Positions 16,046 through 24,355 of a stretch of 64,000 nucleotides of DNA are shown here, piece after piece. A program made the translations under genes and the position numbers. Source of the stretch: Falsirhodobacter deserti. Its GTDB lineage: Bacteria > Pseudomonadota > Alphaproteobacteria > Rhodobacterales > Rhodobacteraceae. A model generated the notes under the pieces. It made no database searches. It was not told the DNA's origin and saw nothing but the letters and a program-made list of their open reading frames with translations. Where the stretch lies: NCBI RefSeq assembly GCF_004015795.1, contig NZ_ML137221.1:62001-126000 (forward strand). Direction: 5' to 3'. Within the stretch, counting starts at the first letter, position 1; every line of letters starts with the position of its first letter.

Positions 16046-17712
16046 AGACGCCGGACGGGACAGCGGCGCTGTCCAAGGGGCTGACGCTGCTGAACACGGT
16101 GGCCGATGCGCCGGAGCCGCTGCGCTTCAATGACCTGCTGCGCGAATCCGGCCTGCCCAAGCCCACCTTTGCACGGATCCTGCGCACCCTGATCGCTTTC
16201 GGGCTGGTGCGTCAGGACGACGCCAGCGGCACCTATATGCTGGGGCGGCGCTTTCTGGAGCTGTCGCATTCCGTCTGGGACAGCTTCGATCTCGTTTCCG
16301 CCGCCCAGCCAGAGCTGGAGCGTCTGGCCGCTGAACTGGGCGAGACGGTCGCGCTTTGCCGACTTGACGGGGCGATGGTGCAGTATCTGGCCGAGCGGTC
16401 CGGCAGCGGCCTTGCTGTACGCGTAGAAACGGGCCGACGAGTCCCAATTCACTGCACCGCCGGCGGCAAGGCACTTCTGGCATTTCAGGACCCCGCACTT
16501 GGACGGGCGCTGATGGACCAGATCATTCTGGACCGGCACACCCCTTCCACCATAACTGCGCCCGAACCGCTGCTGGCCGACCTGACGCTGACCCGTGCGC
16601 GCGGCTATGCCCTGTCGTTTCAGGAAAACCTGCCGGACGTGAACTCGGTCGCAGCGCCGATCATCGGACGTGACGGCAGCCCGATCGGGGCACTTGTCGC
16701 GCTCGGCCCCTCCTCCCGCCTGGACAAGGGCAGCATCCACCCCGCAGGGCGCGAACTGATCGCCGCTGCCCGCCGGATCACCGGCGCCGAAGGGGCCATC
16801 GCCATCACCTCGCGCCCCCGCCCCCGCATGGCGAAGGGCCATCCGCTGCCGCAGGTGTCATGCGTGCTGCCCTGGGGGGCACAACTGGGTGAAAGCCCCG
16901 TCTGGCACGAGGGCCGGCTGTATTGGGTGGATATCCTGCATCCCGCCGTTCATGCCTTCGACCCCGCGACGGGCCGCAATGACACGTGCGAGACGGGAAA
17001 GCTGGTCAGCGCCGTCATTCCGGCGGGGGACCGCCTGTTCGTCGCCTCGCAGGACGGGATCGAAAGGTTGGATTTTGCGACCGGTACGCTGATTCCCTTC
17101 GCCAACCCCGAAGGCGGGCTGACCGGCAATCGCCTGAACGACGCCAAGCTGGGACCGGATGGTGCAATCTGGGTCGGGTCGATGCGGATCGACGCGACAA
17201 AGCCGACCGGCGGCCTTTACCGTGTGGACCGAAACGGGCAGACAGAACGGAAGGAAGGCGGAATTACCGTCGCCAACGGACTGGGGTGGAGGGCCGATGG
17301 GCGGGTGCTGTATTTTGTTGATACGGTGCCGGGCATCATCCACGCCTATGACTGCGACTCCGCCACCGGCGCCCTTGGCAAGCGGCGGGTCTTCGCCCGC
17401 GTGGAGCAGGATGCGGGACGTCCCGATGGCCTGACTGTTGATGCAGAGGGGGGCGTCTGGTGTGCGATCTGGGACGGGTGGTGCCTGCATCGTTATGATC
17501 CGGACGGGCGGCTGGATCGGGTCGTCGACTTGCCCGTTCCCCGCCCGACTAGTGTCGCCTTCGGCGGTGCCGATATGCGGACGCTGTTCGTCACCAGCGC
17601 CCGCACGCGCCTGCCCGCCACCACATTGGCTGAAACGCCGTTGTCGGGCGGTATCTTCGCCTTCACGCCCGACATCGGCGGCCCGCCCGCTTTCTCGGAG
17701 ACCACGGCATGA
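16042..17712 (+). CDS. IclR-family regulator fused to SMP-30/gluconolactonase domain
   Basis: The 556-residue protein joins two normally separate families. Residues about 7-60 are an IclR winged helix (SKGLTLLNTVADAPEPL, FARILRTLIAFGLV). Residues 80-250 are the IclR effector domain (VPIHCTAGGKALLAF, GYALSFQENLPDVNSVAAPI). After a short linker, residues 275-550 form an SMP-30 beta-propeller with the metal ligands in place: E284 (GESPVW), N366 (NRLND), N412 (VANGLGW) and D462 (GRPDGLTVD). It may sense a sugar acid or lactone and also hydrolyse the lactone. The GTG at 16042 is preferred because it forms the same GTGA overlap seen at the previous junction. The fusion is continuous in one frame, with no stop between the halves. 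Confidence 0.9.
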   Translation: MKTPDGTAALSKGLTLLNTVADAPEPLRFNDLLRESGLPKPTFARILRTLIAFGLVRQDDASGTYMLGRRFLELSHSVWDSFDLVSAAQPELERLAAELGETVALCRLDGAMVQYLAERSGSGLAVRVETGRRVPIHCTAGGKALLAFQDPALGRALMDQIILDRHTPSTITAPEPLLADLTLTRARGYALSFQENLPDVNSVAAPIIGRDGSPIGALVALGPSSRLDKGSIHPAGRELIAAARRITGAEGAIAITSRPRPRMAKGHPLPQVSCVLPWGAQLGESPVWHEGRLYWVDILHPAVHAFDPATGRNDTCETGKLVSAVIPAGDRLFVASQDGIERLDFATGTLIPFANPEGGLTGNRLNDAKLGPDGAIWVGSMRIDATKPTGGLYRVDRNGQTERKEGGITVANGLGWRADGRVLYFVDTVPGIIHAYDCDSATGALGKRRVFARVEQDAGRPDGLTVDAEGGVWCAIWDGWCLHRYDPDGRLDRVVDLPVPRPTSVAFGGADMRTLFVTSARTRLPATTLAETPLSGGIFAFTPDIGGPPAFSETTA

Positions 17713-18470
17713 CACCGGCGAGCCTCTTCGGCCTGCGTGGCCGCACAGCGCTTGTCACGGGGTCCGGCAGAGGCATCGGCGCCGCCATCGCGAAGGGGCT
17801 GGCGGGCGCCGGGGCCCATGTGGTCCTGCACGATGTGGACACACGACATACGGATGCAGTGCGGGACTGCATCCTTGCGTCGGGCGGGCAGGCCATGCAG
17901 ATATCTGGCGACCTGGCTTTGCCCGATGCGGGAGCCGACCTGATGCGGCGCGCCGGGGCTGTGGCCCCCATCGACATTCTCGTCATAAATGCCAGCGCAC
18001 AGGTAAATGCCGAACTGGCCGACCTGACCGAAAGTGATCTGGACCTGCAACTGGCGGTAAACCTGCGTAGTACGCTTGGAATGTTGCAGGTGGCCCTTCC
18101 GGCGATGGCACAGCGCAACTGGGGGCGGGTCGTGTCCATCGGTTCGGTCAATCAGGCGCGGCCGAAGGCGGTGGTGACGGCCTATGCCGCAACAAAGGCC
18201 GCCCAGCATAACATCATACAAAGTCAGGCGCGCGAATATGCCCGCCACAACGTCCTGCTGAACACGCTCGCGCCGGGGCTGGTGGACACGGATCGCAATG
18301 CCGCCCGCCGCAATGCCGATCCTGAAGCATGGAACGCCTATACCCGCACGCTGAACTGGATGGGTCGCGCCGGCCGCCCCGAGGAGATGGTGGGGGCCGC
18401 GCTGTTCCTTGCCTCGGATGCGTGCAGTTTCATGACCGGCGAGACCATCTTCCTGACCGGAGGATTCTGA
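17709..18470 (+). CDS. SDR-family oxidoreductase (sugar/gluconate 5-dehydrogenase-like)
   Basis: The 253-residue classical short-chain dehydrogenase has cofactor motif TGSGRGIGAAIAKGL, catalytic serine in VSIGSVNQ, catalytic YAATKAAQHN (YxxxK) and the C-terminal MTGETIFLTGGF typical of the family. It likely oxidises a sugar or reduces a keto-acid intermediate of the operon. It overlaps the IclR-SMP-30 stop by four bases (ATGA) and is the last intact gene of the transcript. Confidence 0.88.
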   Translation: MTPASLFGLRGRTALVTGSGRGIGAAIAKGLAGAGAHVVLHDVDTRHTDAVRDCILASGGQAMQISGDLALPDAGADLMRRAGAVAPIDILVINASAQVNAELADLTESDLDLQLAVNLRSTLGMLQVALPAMAQRNWGRVVSIGSVNQARPKAVVTAYAATKAAQHNIIQSQAREYARHNVLLNTLAPGLVDTDRNAARRNADPEAWNAYTRTLNWMGRAGRPEEMVGAALFLASDACSFMTGETIFLTGGF

Positions 18471-18568
18471 TGTCTGCTATCCCATTTTCCGACCTGCCGC
18501 GCGCCCTAGCAGCAGTCCTTCGCGGCGTGACGCCCGACATGGTGAAGGCCCATGACCACACCTTCTGA
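18470..18568 (+). CDS. Short open frame of 32 residues, probable gene remnant
   Basis: The ATG at 18470 overlaps the SDR stop (TGATG), as expected for a translationally coupled gene. The peptide (MSAIPFSDLPRALAAVLRGV, then TPDMVKAHDHTF) ends after 32 codons. It is not recognised and could be the head of a lost gene, since the following aldose 1-epimerase relic starts inside it at 18551. Function unknown; it may not be a true product. Confidence 0.3.
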   Translation: MSAIPFSDLPRALAAVLRGVTPDMVKAHDHTF

Positions 18569-19119
18569 CAGCAGAACGCTTCATATCGCTGACGGCGGGC
18601 TGAGCGTTTCGGTTCCCCGCTGGGAGCCAAGGTGATGTCCATCCGCACCGGTAATGATGAATCGCTCTGGCAAGGCGATCCGATATGGTGATCCTTCCGG
18701 GCAGCGCTGCTGTTTCCGGTGATCGGCGTCAGCATCGACGGCAGGATGACGGTTGATGGCCGGTCATATCCGATGCCACCGCACGGCTTTGCATGTCAGG
18801 CACTGTTCACCCCCGTCACCACGACGTCGATTGCCTCAGGCTTGAACTGCAGGACAGCCCCGAAACACGTCGCAGCTTCGCCTTTCGCCTGACAGTCAAG
18901 TATCGCGTCGCCAGAGGCATGCTGCAGGTGGCGGCGACCCTTCGAAATGAGGATGAAAGACCCATGCCTTTCCAGATCGGCTTTCATCCGGCCCTTGCGC
19001 TTCCACTGGCTGGCGGTACGAGCACAGAACACACACTGACCCTCTTCCCGGATGCCGAACCGCCGATGCGCCGCCCTGCCGCCACCATGGAGGCGATCTC
19101 CCTCGGCCGCAGCGCCTGA
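18551..19119 (+). pseudogene. Decayed aldose 1-epimerase (galactose mutarotase-like)
   Basis: From the ATG at 18551 the sequence reads MTTPSDSRTLHIADGG and LSVSV, then needs a frame change to continue PLGAKVMSIRTGNDESLWQG. An in-frame TGA follows DPIW, then FRAALLFPVIGVSIDGRMTV and DGRSYPMPPHGFA. A second frame change leads to RLELQDSPETRRSFAFRLTV and PFQIGFHPALALPLAGG, stopping at 19119. The order matches aldose 1-epimerases, including the conserved HGF histidine. At least two frameshifts and one stop make it non-functional. It would have been the last gene of the sugar operon. Confidence 0.8.
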
Positions 19120-19765
19120 GCCGACAGTCCTGCTAGGCCCTGCGACAAATGATGGGCGACCTTCTCGGCGCGAGCCTTGCCCTCCTCCTGCCAATCGATC
19201 CGGGCCATCCCCGGCATATGCGGGCGCCGTCCGCCTCCAGTTGGACATTGCGATCGTGGGCAAGGCTACTACGGCCGATAGCGATGCGACCTAAACATAG
19301 GTTTTTCTCACAGCCTCGGCTCCGATCGGCGATGCAGCCTTGGTTGCGCATGACGAAGTGGCGGATGGACATGCCTGACCGGAGGTTGGCCGGACATGCC
19401 GGCGAAACGCCTTCACCCGAAGCGCTGGCCGACCTGCGGCATCATCTGCGAGAGCGGTTTTTTACTACACCATGTCGCCTTCTACGCTTCGCCGGAAGTC
19501 GCATGGGCCATGGCACGAATCCCGTTCCTGATACGGCGGGGCGATCACGACATCTGCGACGGACGGGGCTCTTTTCGGCGCGATGCGACGTATTGGGCCA
19601 TCGGGATGTTGGAGGGACGATGCACATGATACTCGTCAGGAAAACACGTGTACTTCCCAGGTTGATCGCACGCCGGCATGTTGGAAAACTTGCTGAGACA
19701 GGATGTGACGATGACTCGGCAAAGTGGTGCCAAGGCATCCTACTGACCGGTGCTGTTTCTGCAAG
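19120..19765. other. Degraded stretch downstream of epimerase relic
   Basis: No gene is recognisable. Long frames exist on both strands (for example plus 19149-19781 and minus 19133-19372) but lack domains, ribosome sites and a consistent codon pattern. Fragments such as SPEALADLRHHLRERF look once-coding. This is probably decayed sequence between the operon end and the LysR gene. Confidence 0.4.
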
Positions 19766-20668
19766 CTACCGACTGTCCTGAGTGCGGGGGCGTATGAACA
19801 AGTTCCCTTCATCGCGCACCATCGTGGTGAGCGACGTCAACACCGCCTGCACGCCGCGCGCACCGCGCAGGGTTTCATGCCATGCGGTCCAGTATGTGCG
19901 CGTCATGTGCAGGTGCGGCAGCACGGGTACCAGTTCGGCGCAGTCGGCCGCCATAAAGTCATGCAGCACCGCAATACCTGCGCCCGCGCGCACGGCTGCA
20001 AGTTGCCCGACCGCAGTCGCCACCTCGACCGCGGAGCGCCAATCGGGCAGGATCTCGCGGGCGTAAGTCAGTTCCGCGGTATAGATCAGATCTTCAACAT
20101 ACCCGACCAGTTGATGGGTGCGCAGGTCATCGGGGGTCTGGGGCATGCCACGTCTCGAAATATACGAGCGGCTGGCGTAGAGGCCGAGCGTATAATCCGT
20201 CAGCCGCCGCGTACGAAGTCGGCCCTTGGCAGGCTGGCCGATCATCACGGCAACATCTGCCTCGCGCTGTGACAAAGAAAAACTGCGGGGAACCGGAACC
20301 AGTTGCAAGTGCAGATCAGGATAGGCCTGTATGATCTGCTGCAGGCGGGGCGCGAGGAACGCGCTCCCGAAGCCGTCAGGCGCGCCGATGCGGATGGTGC
20401 CGGAAACCCCACTGCGGCCCTGCACTTCAGCCAGCGCGGCCAGCATCTCTGCCTCCATCCGTTCCGCGGTTTCGAAAAGGATACGGCCTTCGGTGGTCAG
20501 GGTGCAGCCGCGGGTGGACCGGTGCAACAGGCGCGTGCCCGTCGCCTCCTCCAACGCGGCGACACGGCGGCTCAGCATCGCTTGGCTTACAGCAAGGCGT
20601 CGAGCTGCCCCAAGCATTTGGCCCTCACGGGCGGCCGCAAGGAATACGCGGGCGTCATCCCAGTTCAT
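19766..20668 (-). CDS. LysR-family transcriptional regulator
   Basis: The 300-residue regulator starts with the LysR DNA-binding domain (MNWDDARVFLAAAREGQML, SQAMLSRRVAALEEATGTRL) and continues with the effector domain (IRIGAPDGFGSAFLAPRLQQ). The ATG at 20668 is chosen over one 11 codons upstream because family members begin at MNWDD. It is divergent from mmsA with 89 bases between and is its likely regulator. It is most like the small LysR group that controls neighbouring dehydrogenase genes. Confidence 0.9.
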   Translation of the reverse strand: MNWDDARVFLAAAREGQMLGAARRLAVSQAMLSRRVAALEEATGTRLLHRSTRGCTLTTEGRILFETAERMEAEMLAALAEVQGRSGVSGTIRIGAPDGFGSAFLAPRLQQIIQAYPDLHLQLVPVPRSFSLSQREADVAVMIGQPAKGRLRTRRLTDYTLGLYASRSYISRRGMPQTPDDLRTHQLVGYVEDLIYTAELTYAREILPDWRSAVEVATAVGQLAAVRAGAGIAVLHDFMAADCAELVPVLPHLHMTRTYWTAWHETLRGARGVQAVLTSLTTMVRDEGNLFIRPRTQDSR

Positions 20669-20757
20669 ATGGCCATTCCTGCATAACGGTTCACCAAACA
20701 TGGCGATTTATATGCAGAATAATCCATTCCATAGTGGTACGAACAGAGGAGATCAGC
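20669..20757. promoter_or_regulatory. Divergent LysR/mmsA promoter with inverted TGCATA half-sites
   Basis: Two inverted half-sites, TTCCTGCATAA around 20677-20687 and TTATATGCAGAA around 20707-20718, lie in the 89-bp spacer, about 30 bp centre to centre. That could suit a LysR tetramer. AGAGGAGATC is the mmsA ribosome site. Operator function is inferred. Confidence 0.4.
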
Positions 20758-22257
20758 ATGTCGGACATTGGCCACTTCATTGGCAATCAACGGGTTGCAG
20801 GAACATCCGGGCGCAGCCAGCCTGTCTTCAACCCCGCGACCGGACAAAGTGACCGGCAGGTCGTGCTGGCCTCCACCGCTGACGTCGATCATGCCGTGGA
20901 GGTGGCGAAGGCGGCATCGCGCGAGTGGGGACAGATGCCCCCTCTGCGCCGGGCGCGCATTCTTGACCGCTTCAAGACCCTGTTGCAGGACCGCACGACG
21001 CAACTGGCCGAGGCGATTTCCGCCGAACATGGCAAAACGCAGGACGATGCGGTCGGAGAGATCACGCGCGGGCTGGAGGTGGTGGAATTCGCGATCGCCG
21101 CCCCCACCCTTCTGAAGGGAGAGGTCAGCGAAAACGTCGGGACCGGGGTGGACAGTCACGCACTGCGCCAGCCGCTGGGCGTGGTGGCGGGCATCACCCC
21201 CTTCAACTTTCCGGCGATGGTGCCGATGTGGATGTTCCCCGTCGCGCTGGCCTGCGGCAACTGCTTCATCCTGAAACCGTCGGAGCGGACGCCCTCGGCC
21301 GCGCTGCTGCTGGCCGACTGGCTCGCCGAAGCCGGGCTGCCGGCGGGGGTCTTCACCGTCATTCAGGGTGACCGCGAGGCTGTGGAGCGGCTGCTGGCCC
21401 ATCCGGACGTAAAGGCGATCAGCTTCGTCGGGTCCACCCCGGTCGCGCGCCACATCTATACGACCGGCACCGCAAACGGCAAACGCGTGCAGGCGCTTGG
21501 CGGGGCGAAGAACCACGCCATCATCATGCCGGATGCGGATCTGGACATGGCGGCGGATGCACTGATGGGCGCGGCCTATGGGTCCGCGGGCGAACGCTGC
21601 ATGGCCATATCGGTCGCGGTTCCCGTGGGCGAAGACACAGCCAACCGCCTGATCGAAAAGATGGTCCCGAAGATCGAGGCGCTGAAGATCGGCCCCTCCA
21701 CCGACCGCGGCAGCGACATGGGCCCGCTGGTCACGAAGCAGCACCTGGAGAAGGTGCGGGGTCTTGTGGACAAAGGCGCGGCAGAAGGCGCGACGGTGGT
21801 CGTTGATGGCCGAAGCTTCACCGCGCCGCAGGGGTACGAGGACGGCTATTTCATCGGCGGCACCCTTCTGGACAACGTGACCCCCGACATGACCGTCTGG
21901 AAAGAGGAGATCTTCGGCCCTGTTCTGTCCGTCGTCCGCGCAGGCGATTACCGGGAGGCCGCCGCCGTCGTGGCGAAGCACGAATATGGCAACGGCGTCG
22001 CCATCTTCACGCGCGATGGTAACGCGGCCCGCAGCTTCGCGAACGAGGTGGAGGTCGGCATGGTCGGGATCAACGTACCGATCCCGGTGCCGATGGCGTT
22101 CCATTCCTTCGGCGGCTGGAAGGCCTCGCTGTTCGGTGACCATCACATGCACGGAATGGAGGGCGTCCGCTTTTATACGCGGCTGAAGACTATCACCACG
22201 CGCTGGCCCACGGGCGTTCCGACAGCTGCAGAGTTCGTGATGCCCACACTGGGCTGA
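20758..22257 (+). CDS. mmsA: CoA-acylating methylmalonate-semialdehyde dehydrogenase
   Basis: The 499-residue aldehyde dehydrogenase has the catalytic cysteine C281 in GSAGERCMA and the MMSDH hallmark LGGAKNHAIIMPDA, where the usual general-base glutamate is replaced by asparagine. It also has FVGSTPVARHIY and a C-terminal SLFGDHHMHGMEGVRFYTR. It converts (methyl)malonate semialdehyde with NAD and CoA to propionyl- or acetyl-CoA in valine, beta-alanine or inositol breakdown. The ATG at 20758 follows AGAGGAGATC. No mmsB (HIBADH) lies adjacent; a HIBADH-family gene occurs 20 kb away in another locus. Confidence 0.92.
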   Translation: MSDIGHFIGNQRVAGTSGRSQPVFNPATGQSDRQVVLASTADVDHAVEVAKAASREWGQMPPLRRARILDRFKTLLQDRTTQLAEAISAEHGKTQDDAVGEITRGLEVVEFAIAAPTLLKGEVSENVGTGVDSHALRQPLGVVAGITPFNFPAMVPMWMFPVALACGNCFILKPSERTPSAALLLADWLAEAGLPAGVFTVIQGDREAVERLLAHPDVKAISFVGSTPVARHIYTTGTANGKRVQALGGAKNHAIIMPDADLDMAADALMGAAYGSAGERCMAISVAVPVGEDTANRLIEKMVPKIEALKIGPSTDRGSDMGPLVTKQHLEKVRGLVDKGAAEGATVVVDGRSFTAPQGYEDGYFIGGTLLDNVTPDMTVWKEEIFGPVLSVVRAGDYREAAAVVAKHEYGNGVAIFTRDGNAARSFANEVEVGMVGINVPIPVPMAFHSFGGWKASLFGDHHMHGMEGVRFYTRLKTITTRWPTGVPTAAEFVMPTLG

Positions 22258-22329
22258 TCGCCGGTGCCGGGATCGCCACTTGTGGGCGGTTCCGGCTTTC
22301 ATCGTCGTCGCGCCGGCTTCTGCAAGGAT

Positions 22330-22740
22330 CAGGCGGCAGGCCAGTCAGACGCAGTCCTCCCCGCCGCAGACACGGGCGATGCCTTGCTGGATGTGCCGCC
22401 CCATGGCCTGCGGTGCGGCAAGGCAGTCGCCGCGGCAGATGGCGTTCTAAACCTCGGCATGCTCTTCCAGCACGCTGTCAGAAACATCATTAGCCGAAAT
22501 CCAGCGCAGCTCGCAACCAAAGCCAGCCCAAGTGCAATCTGCTGCCGTAGCGTTGCCCGCCGCTGCAGCGATCGGCAGGTGGAACGCAAAGTCGTAGTCG
22601 AAGACGCTGCCGCCGGGGGGATGTGGGTCAATGCGGCGGGCCGTTTCCGTGGCCTTGATGGCGACGGCGTCCTGCACACGCGCCGCATCTTCTGCGTCTG
22701 CCAATTCCACCACGTGACGAAATCGCATGCAGCGCTTCAT
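22330..22740 (-). pseudogene. Decayed GntR-family regulator, FCD ligand-binding domain
   Basis: Read on the minus strand the frame gives RHVVELADAEDAARVQDAVA, then DYDFAFHLPIAAAAGNA. Later it gives SDSVLEEHAEV, a stop, and NAICRGDCLAAPQAMGRHIQ. This is the order of an FCD domain (FHxxIAxxxxN, then EHxxIxxAIxxxDxxxAxxxMxxHI). Frame changes near the middle and the internal stop show decay, and no DNA-binding domain is visible upstream. It probably regulated the TctA/enolase-type genes now also decayed to its right. Confidence 0.7.
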
Positions 22741-22842
22741 GTCGTGTACGGTCCGGATCGACAGGGCCCGGAATCAACCATCAGCGGATCAACTGTCATC
22801 CTAGGCTGAACATCATTCCCGACCTCCTGCGAGAAAGGACTT

Positions 22843-23231
22843 GCCACTCCTCGCGCAGTGCGGCAAGCGCCCAGAACCGGACGAAAAACCACGATCACGT
22901 TCCACGTACTTTGCCGCCAGCGCTGGAGATTGTCCACGCCACCGAGGAATACGGCATCTTCTGGCAAGAAGATCCGATCAAGCTGGAGGGCTTCGGGGAG
23001 TTGCAACGCTATGCTGGAAGGTCGAACACGCGGGTGGCGGGATCGGCAAATCCCGGAACTCTGCCTTGGTACCGCGAGATGTTCGGGCGCGGCGCCATCG
23101 ATGTGCCGAACTTCGATGTCGCAAGGGTCGGAGGTCTGGCCGAAGCGCACGGCCTCGCGCATCTGGCGATGGCGTATGACCGGACGATGCCGCTCATCCT
23201 CATGTTCTGCGTGATCGGGGATATGCCGTGA
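22843..23231 (+). pseudogene. Decayed enolase-superfamily (MR/MLE) enzyme, central fragment
   Basis: The fragment reads ALEIVHATEEYGIFWQEDPI, GELQRYAGRSNTRVAG, WYREMFGRGAIDVPNFDVAR and VGGLAEAHGLAHLAMAY. The WxEDP, VAG and D.ARVGG.xEA segments are typical of mandelate-racemase-like barrels. The glutamate expected after VAG is lost (SANPG instead of GEN), and both the N-terminal cap and the C-terminal end are missing. It is a dead remnant of an acid-sugar dehydratase-like gene, about 100 residues of an original near 370. Confidence 0.75.
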
Positions 23232-23463
23232 ACAGGGCGGCCTTCGAACTCTGGCTCATACTGGGTTTCGGCGTGATGGAGTGCCGCTGACGGAATCGAA
23301 CCTTTGGCGCGGTATGATCGTATTCGACGGTGACTGACGGCTTTCTTCTGCGCCTTATCAGCGCCACCATTTTCCTGCTTGCCGCGCTCTTTCTTACGGC
23401 GCTCTTATGGCAGAACCGCACAGCCAGAGCCGGTGAAACTGTCAAGGAGACTTCAACGTCATG
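23228..23463 (+). pseudogene. Decayed tripartite tricarboxylate transporter subunit TctA (C-terminal scraps)
   Basis: From 23228 the frame gives NRAAFELWLILGFGVMECR then a stop. Further on, after one more stop and a frame change, come ESNLWRGMIVFDGD and GFLLRLISATIFLLAAL. These match the order of the TctA C-terminus (FELWLMLGFGVLGY, then E.NLRRA.I.S.GD...RPISA.....L), with the membrane segments between them deleted. TctA is the large membrane subunit of citrate/tricarboxylate importers. The family assignment is from memory of its C-terminal pattern. Confidence 0.6.
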
Positions 23464-24228
23464 ACCCGCAATCCCCTGAAGGCTGCGATGGCGCAGCACC
23501 GCAAACTGCCGGGCTTCTGGCTGTCGCTTTGTTCCCCCACTGTTACTGAAATCGCAGGTGGAAGCGACGCGGACTGGCTTTTGCTCGATATGGAGCATGC
23601 ACCGAACGATCTGTCGATGATCGACGACCAGCTGCGCGCGGCGCAGGCCGCTGGCGGCCCGGAACCTGTGGTGCGCCTGCCCGTGGCTGAACCGGTGATG
23701 ACGAAGCGACTGCTTGATATTGGCGCGCGCAGCCTGATGTTTCCGATGATCCAGTCCGCTGATATGGCCGCCGAAGCCGTCAGCTGGACCCGCTATCCGC
23801 CCGTTGGCATCCGCGGCCATTCAGGCACCATCCGCGCCAACCGCTATGGCCGCCAAGGTGATTATCTGAAGACTTACGAGGAGGACCTTTGCATCATCGT
23901 GCAGGTCGAAAGTTCCGAGGCCATCGACGAGATCCCCAAGATTGTCGCGGTCAAAGGGATTGACGCCATCTTCATCGGGCCGGGCGATCTTGCGTCCTCC
24001 ATGGGGGAGGTCGGGAATGTCGGTGCGGCAGCAGTGCAGGAAGAGATACGGCGCGCAACGGCGGCCTGCAAGGCTGCCGGGATGCCCGTCGGCATTCTGG
24101 GTTACGGCGAGGATGCAGCGCGACGCTATTTCGAAGCCGGAATAGACTTTGTCGCCATTGCGGGCGATTCATGGCTTCTGGCGCAGGCGATGGACCGCAT
24201 GCTGCAGGTGGTCAGGACCGACCTATAG
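23461..24228 (+). CDS. HpcH/HpaI-family class II aldolase
   Basis: The 255-residue protein has the HpcH/HpaI/GarL pattern: GFWLSLCSPTVTEIAGG, WLLLDMEHAPND (metal/substrate region), IIVQVESSEAIDEIP with the metal-binding glutamate, and IFIGPGDLASSMG with the second metal ligand. Members cleave 4-hydroxy-2-oxo acids or 5-keto-4-deoxyglucarate into pyruvate or tartronate semialdehyde plus an aldehyde. It follows directly on the enolase and TctA relics, so it is likely the surviving gene of a sugar-acid operon with its own importer. AAGGAG lies 11 bases before the ATG. The upstream decay may have changed how it is expressed. Confidence 0.9.
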   Translation: MTRNPLKAAMAQHRKLPGFWLSLCSPTVTEIAGGSDADWLLLDMEHAPNDLSMIDDQLRAAQAAGGPEPVVRLPVAEPVMTKRLLDIGARSLMFPMIQSADMAAEAVSWTRYPPVGIRGHSGTIRANRYGRQGDYLKTYEEDLCIIVQVESSEAIDEIPKIVAVKGIDAIFIGPGDLASSMGEVGNVGAAAVQEEIRRATAACKAAGMPVGILGYGEDAARRYFEAGIDFVAIAGDSWLLAQAMDRMLQVVRTDL

Positions 24229-24314
24229 TCTCGTCATCACCGGTGGTCACCCGGTCCTGAAAATTAGCCGGAAACGAGCAGCGTGAAAGCATCGCCTTTT
24301 GGCAGAGATGTCTT

Positions 24315-24347
24315 ATCAGCATCAGGCGCCTCGGGCCTGATGCTGAT
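24315..24347. terminator. Bidirectional hairpin terminator between convergent genes
   Basis: A perfect 13-bp stem (24315-24327 with 24335-24347) encloses a 7-nt loop and lies between the stops of the aldolase (+) and the NUDIX gene (-). The flanks are only modestly T-rich. Confidence 0.75.
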
Positions 24348-24355
24348 CTTCATTG

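Noticed and set aside
19149-19781. A 210-codon plus-strand frame downstream of the epimerase relic
   Set aside because: No domain, no ribosome site, and it runs into the antisense of the LysR C-terminus; codon pattern is unlike the real genes nearby.
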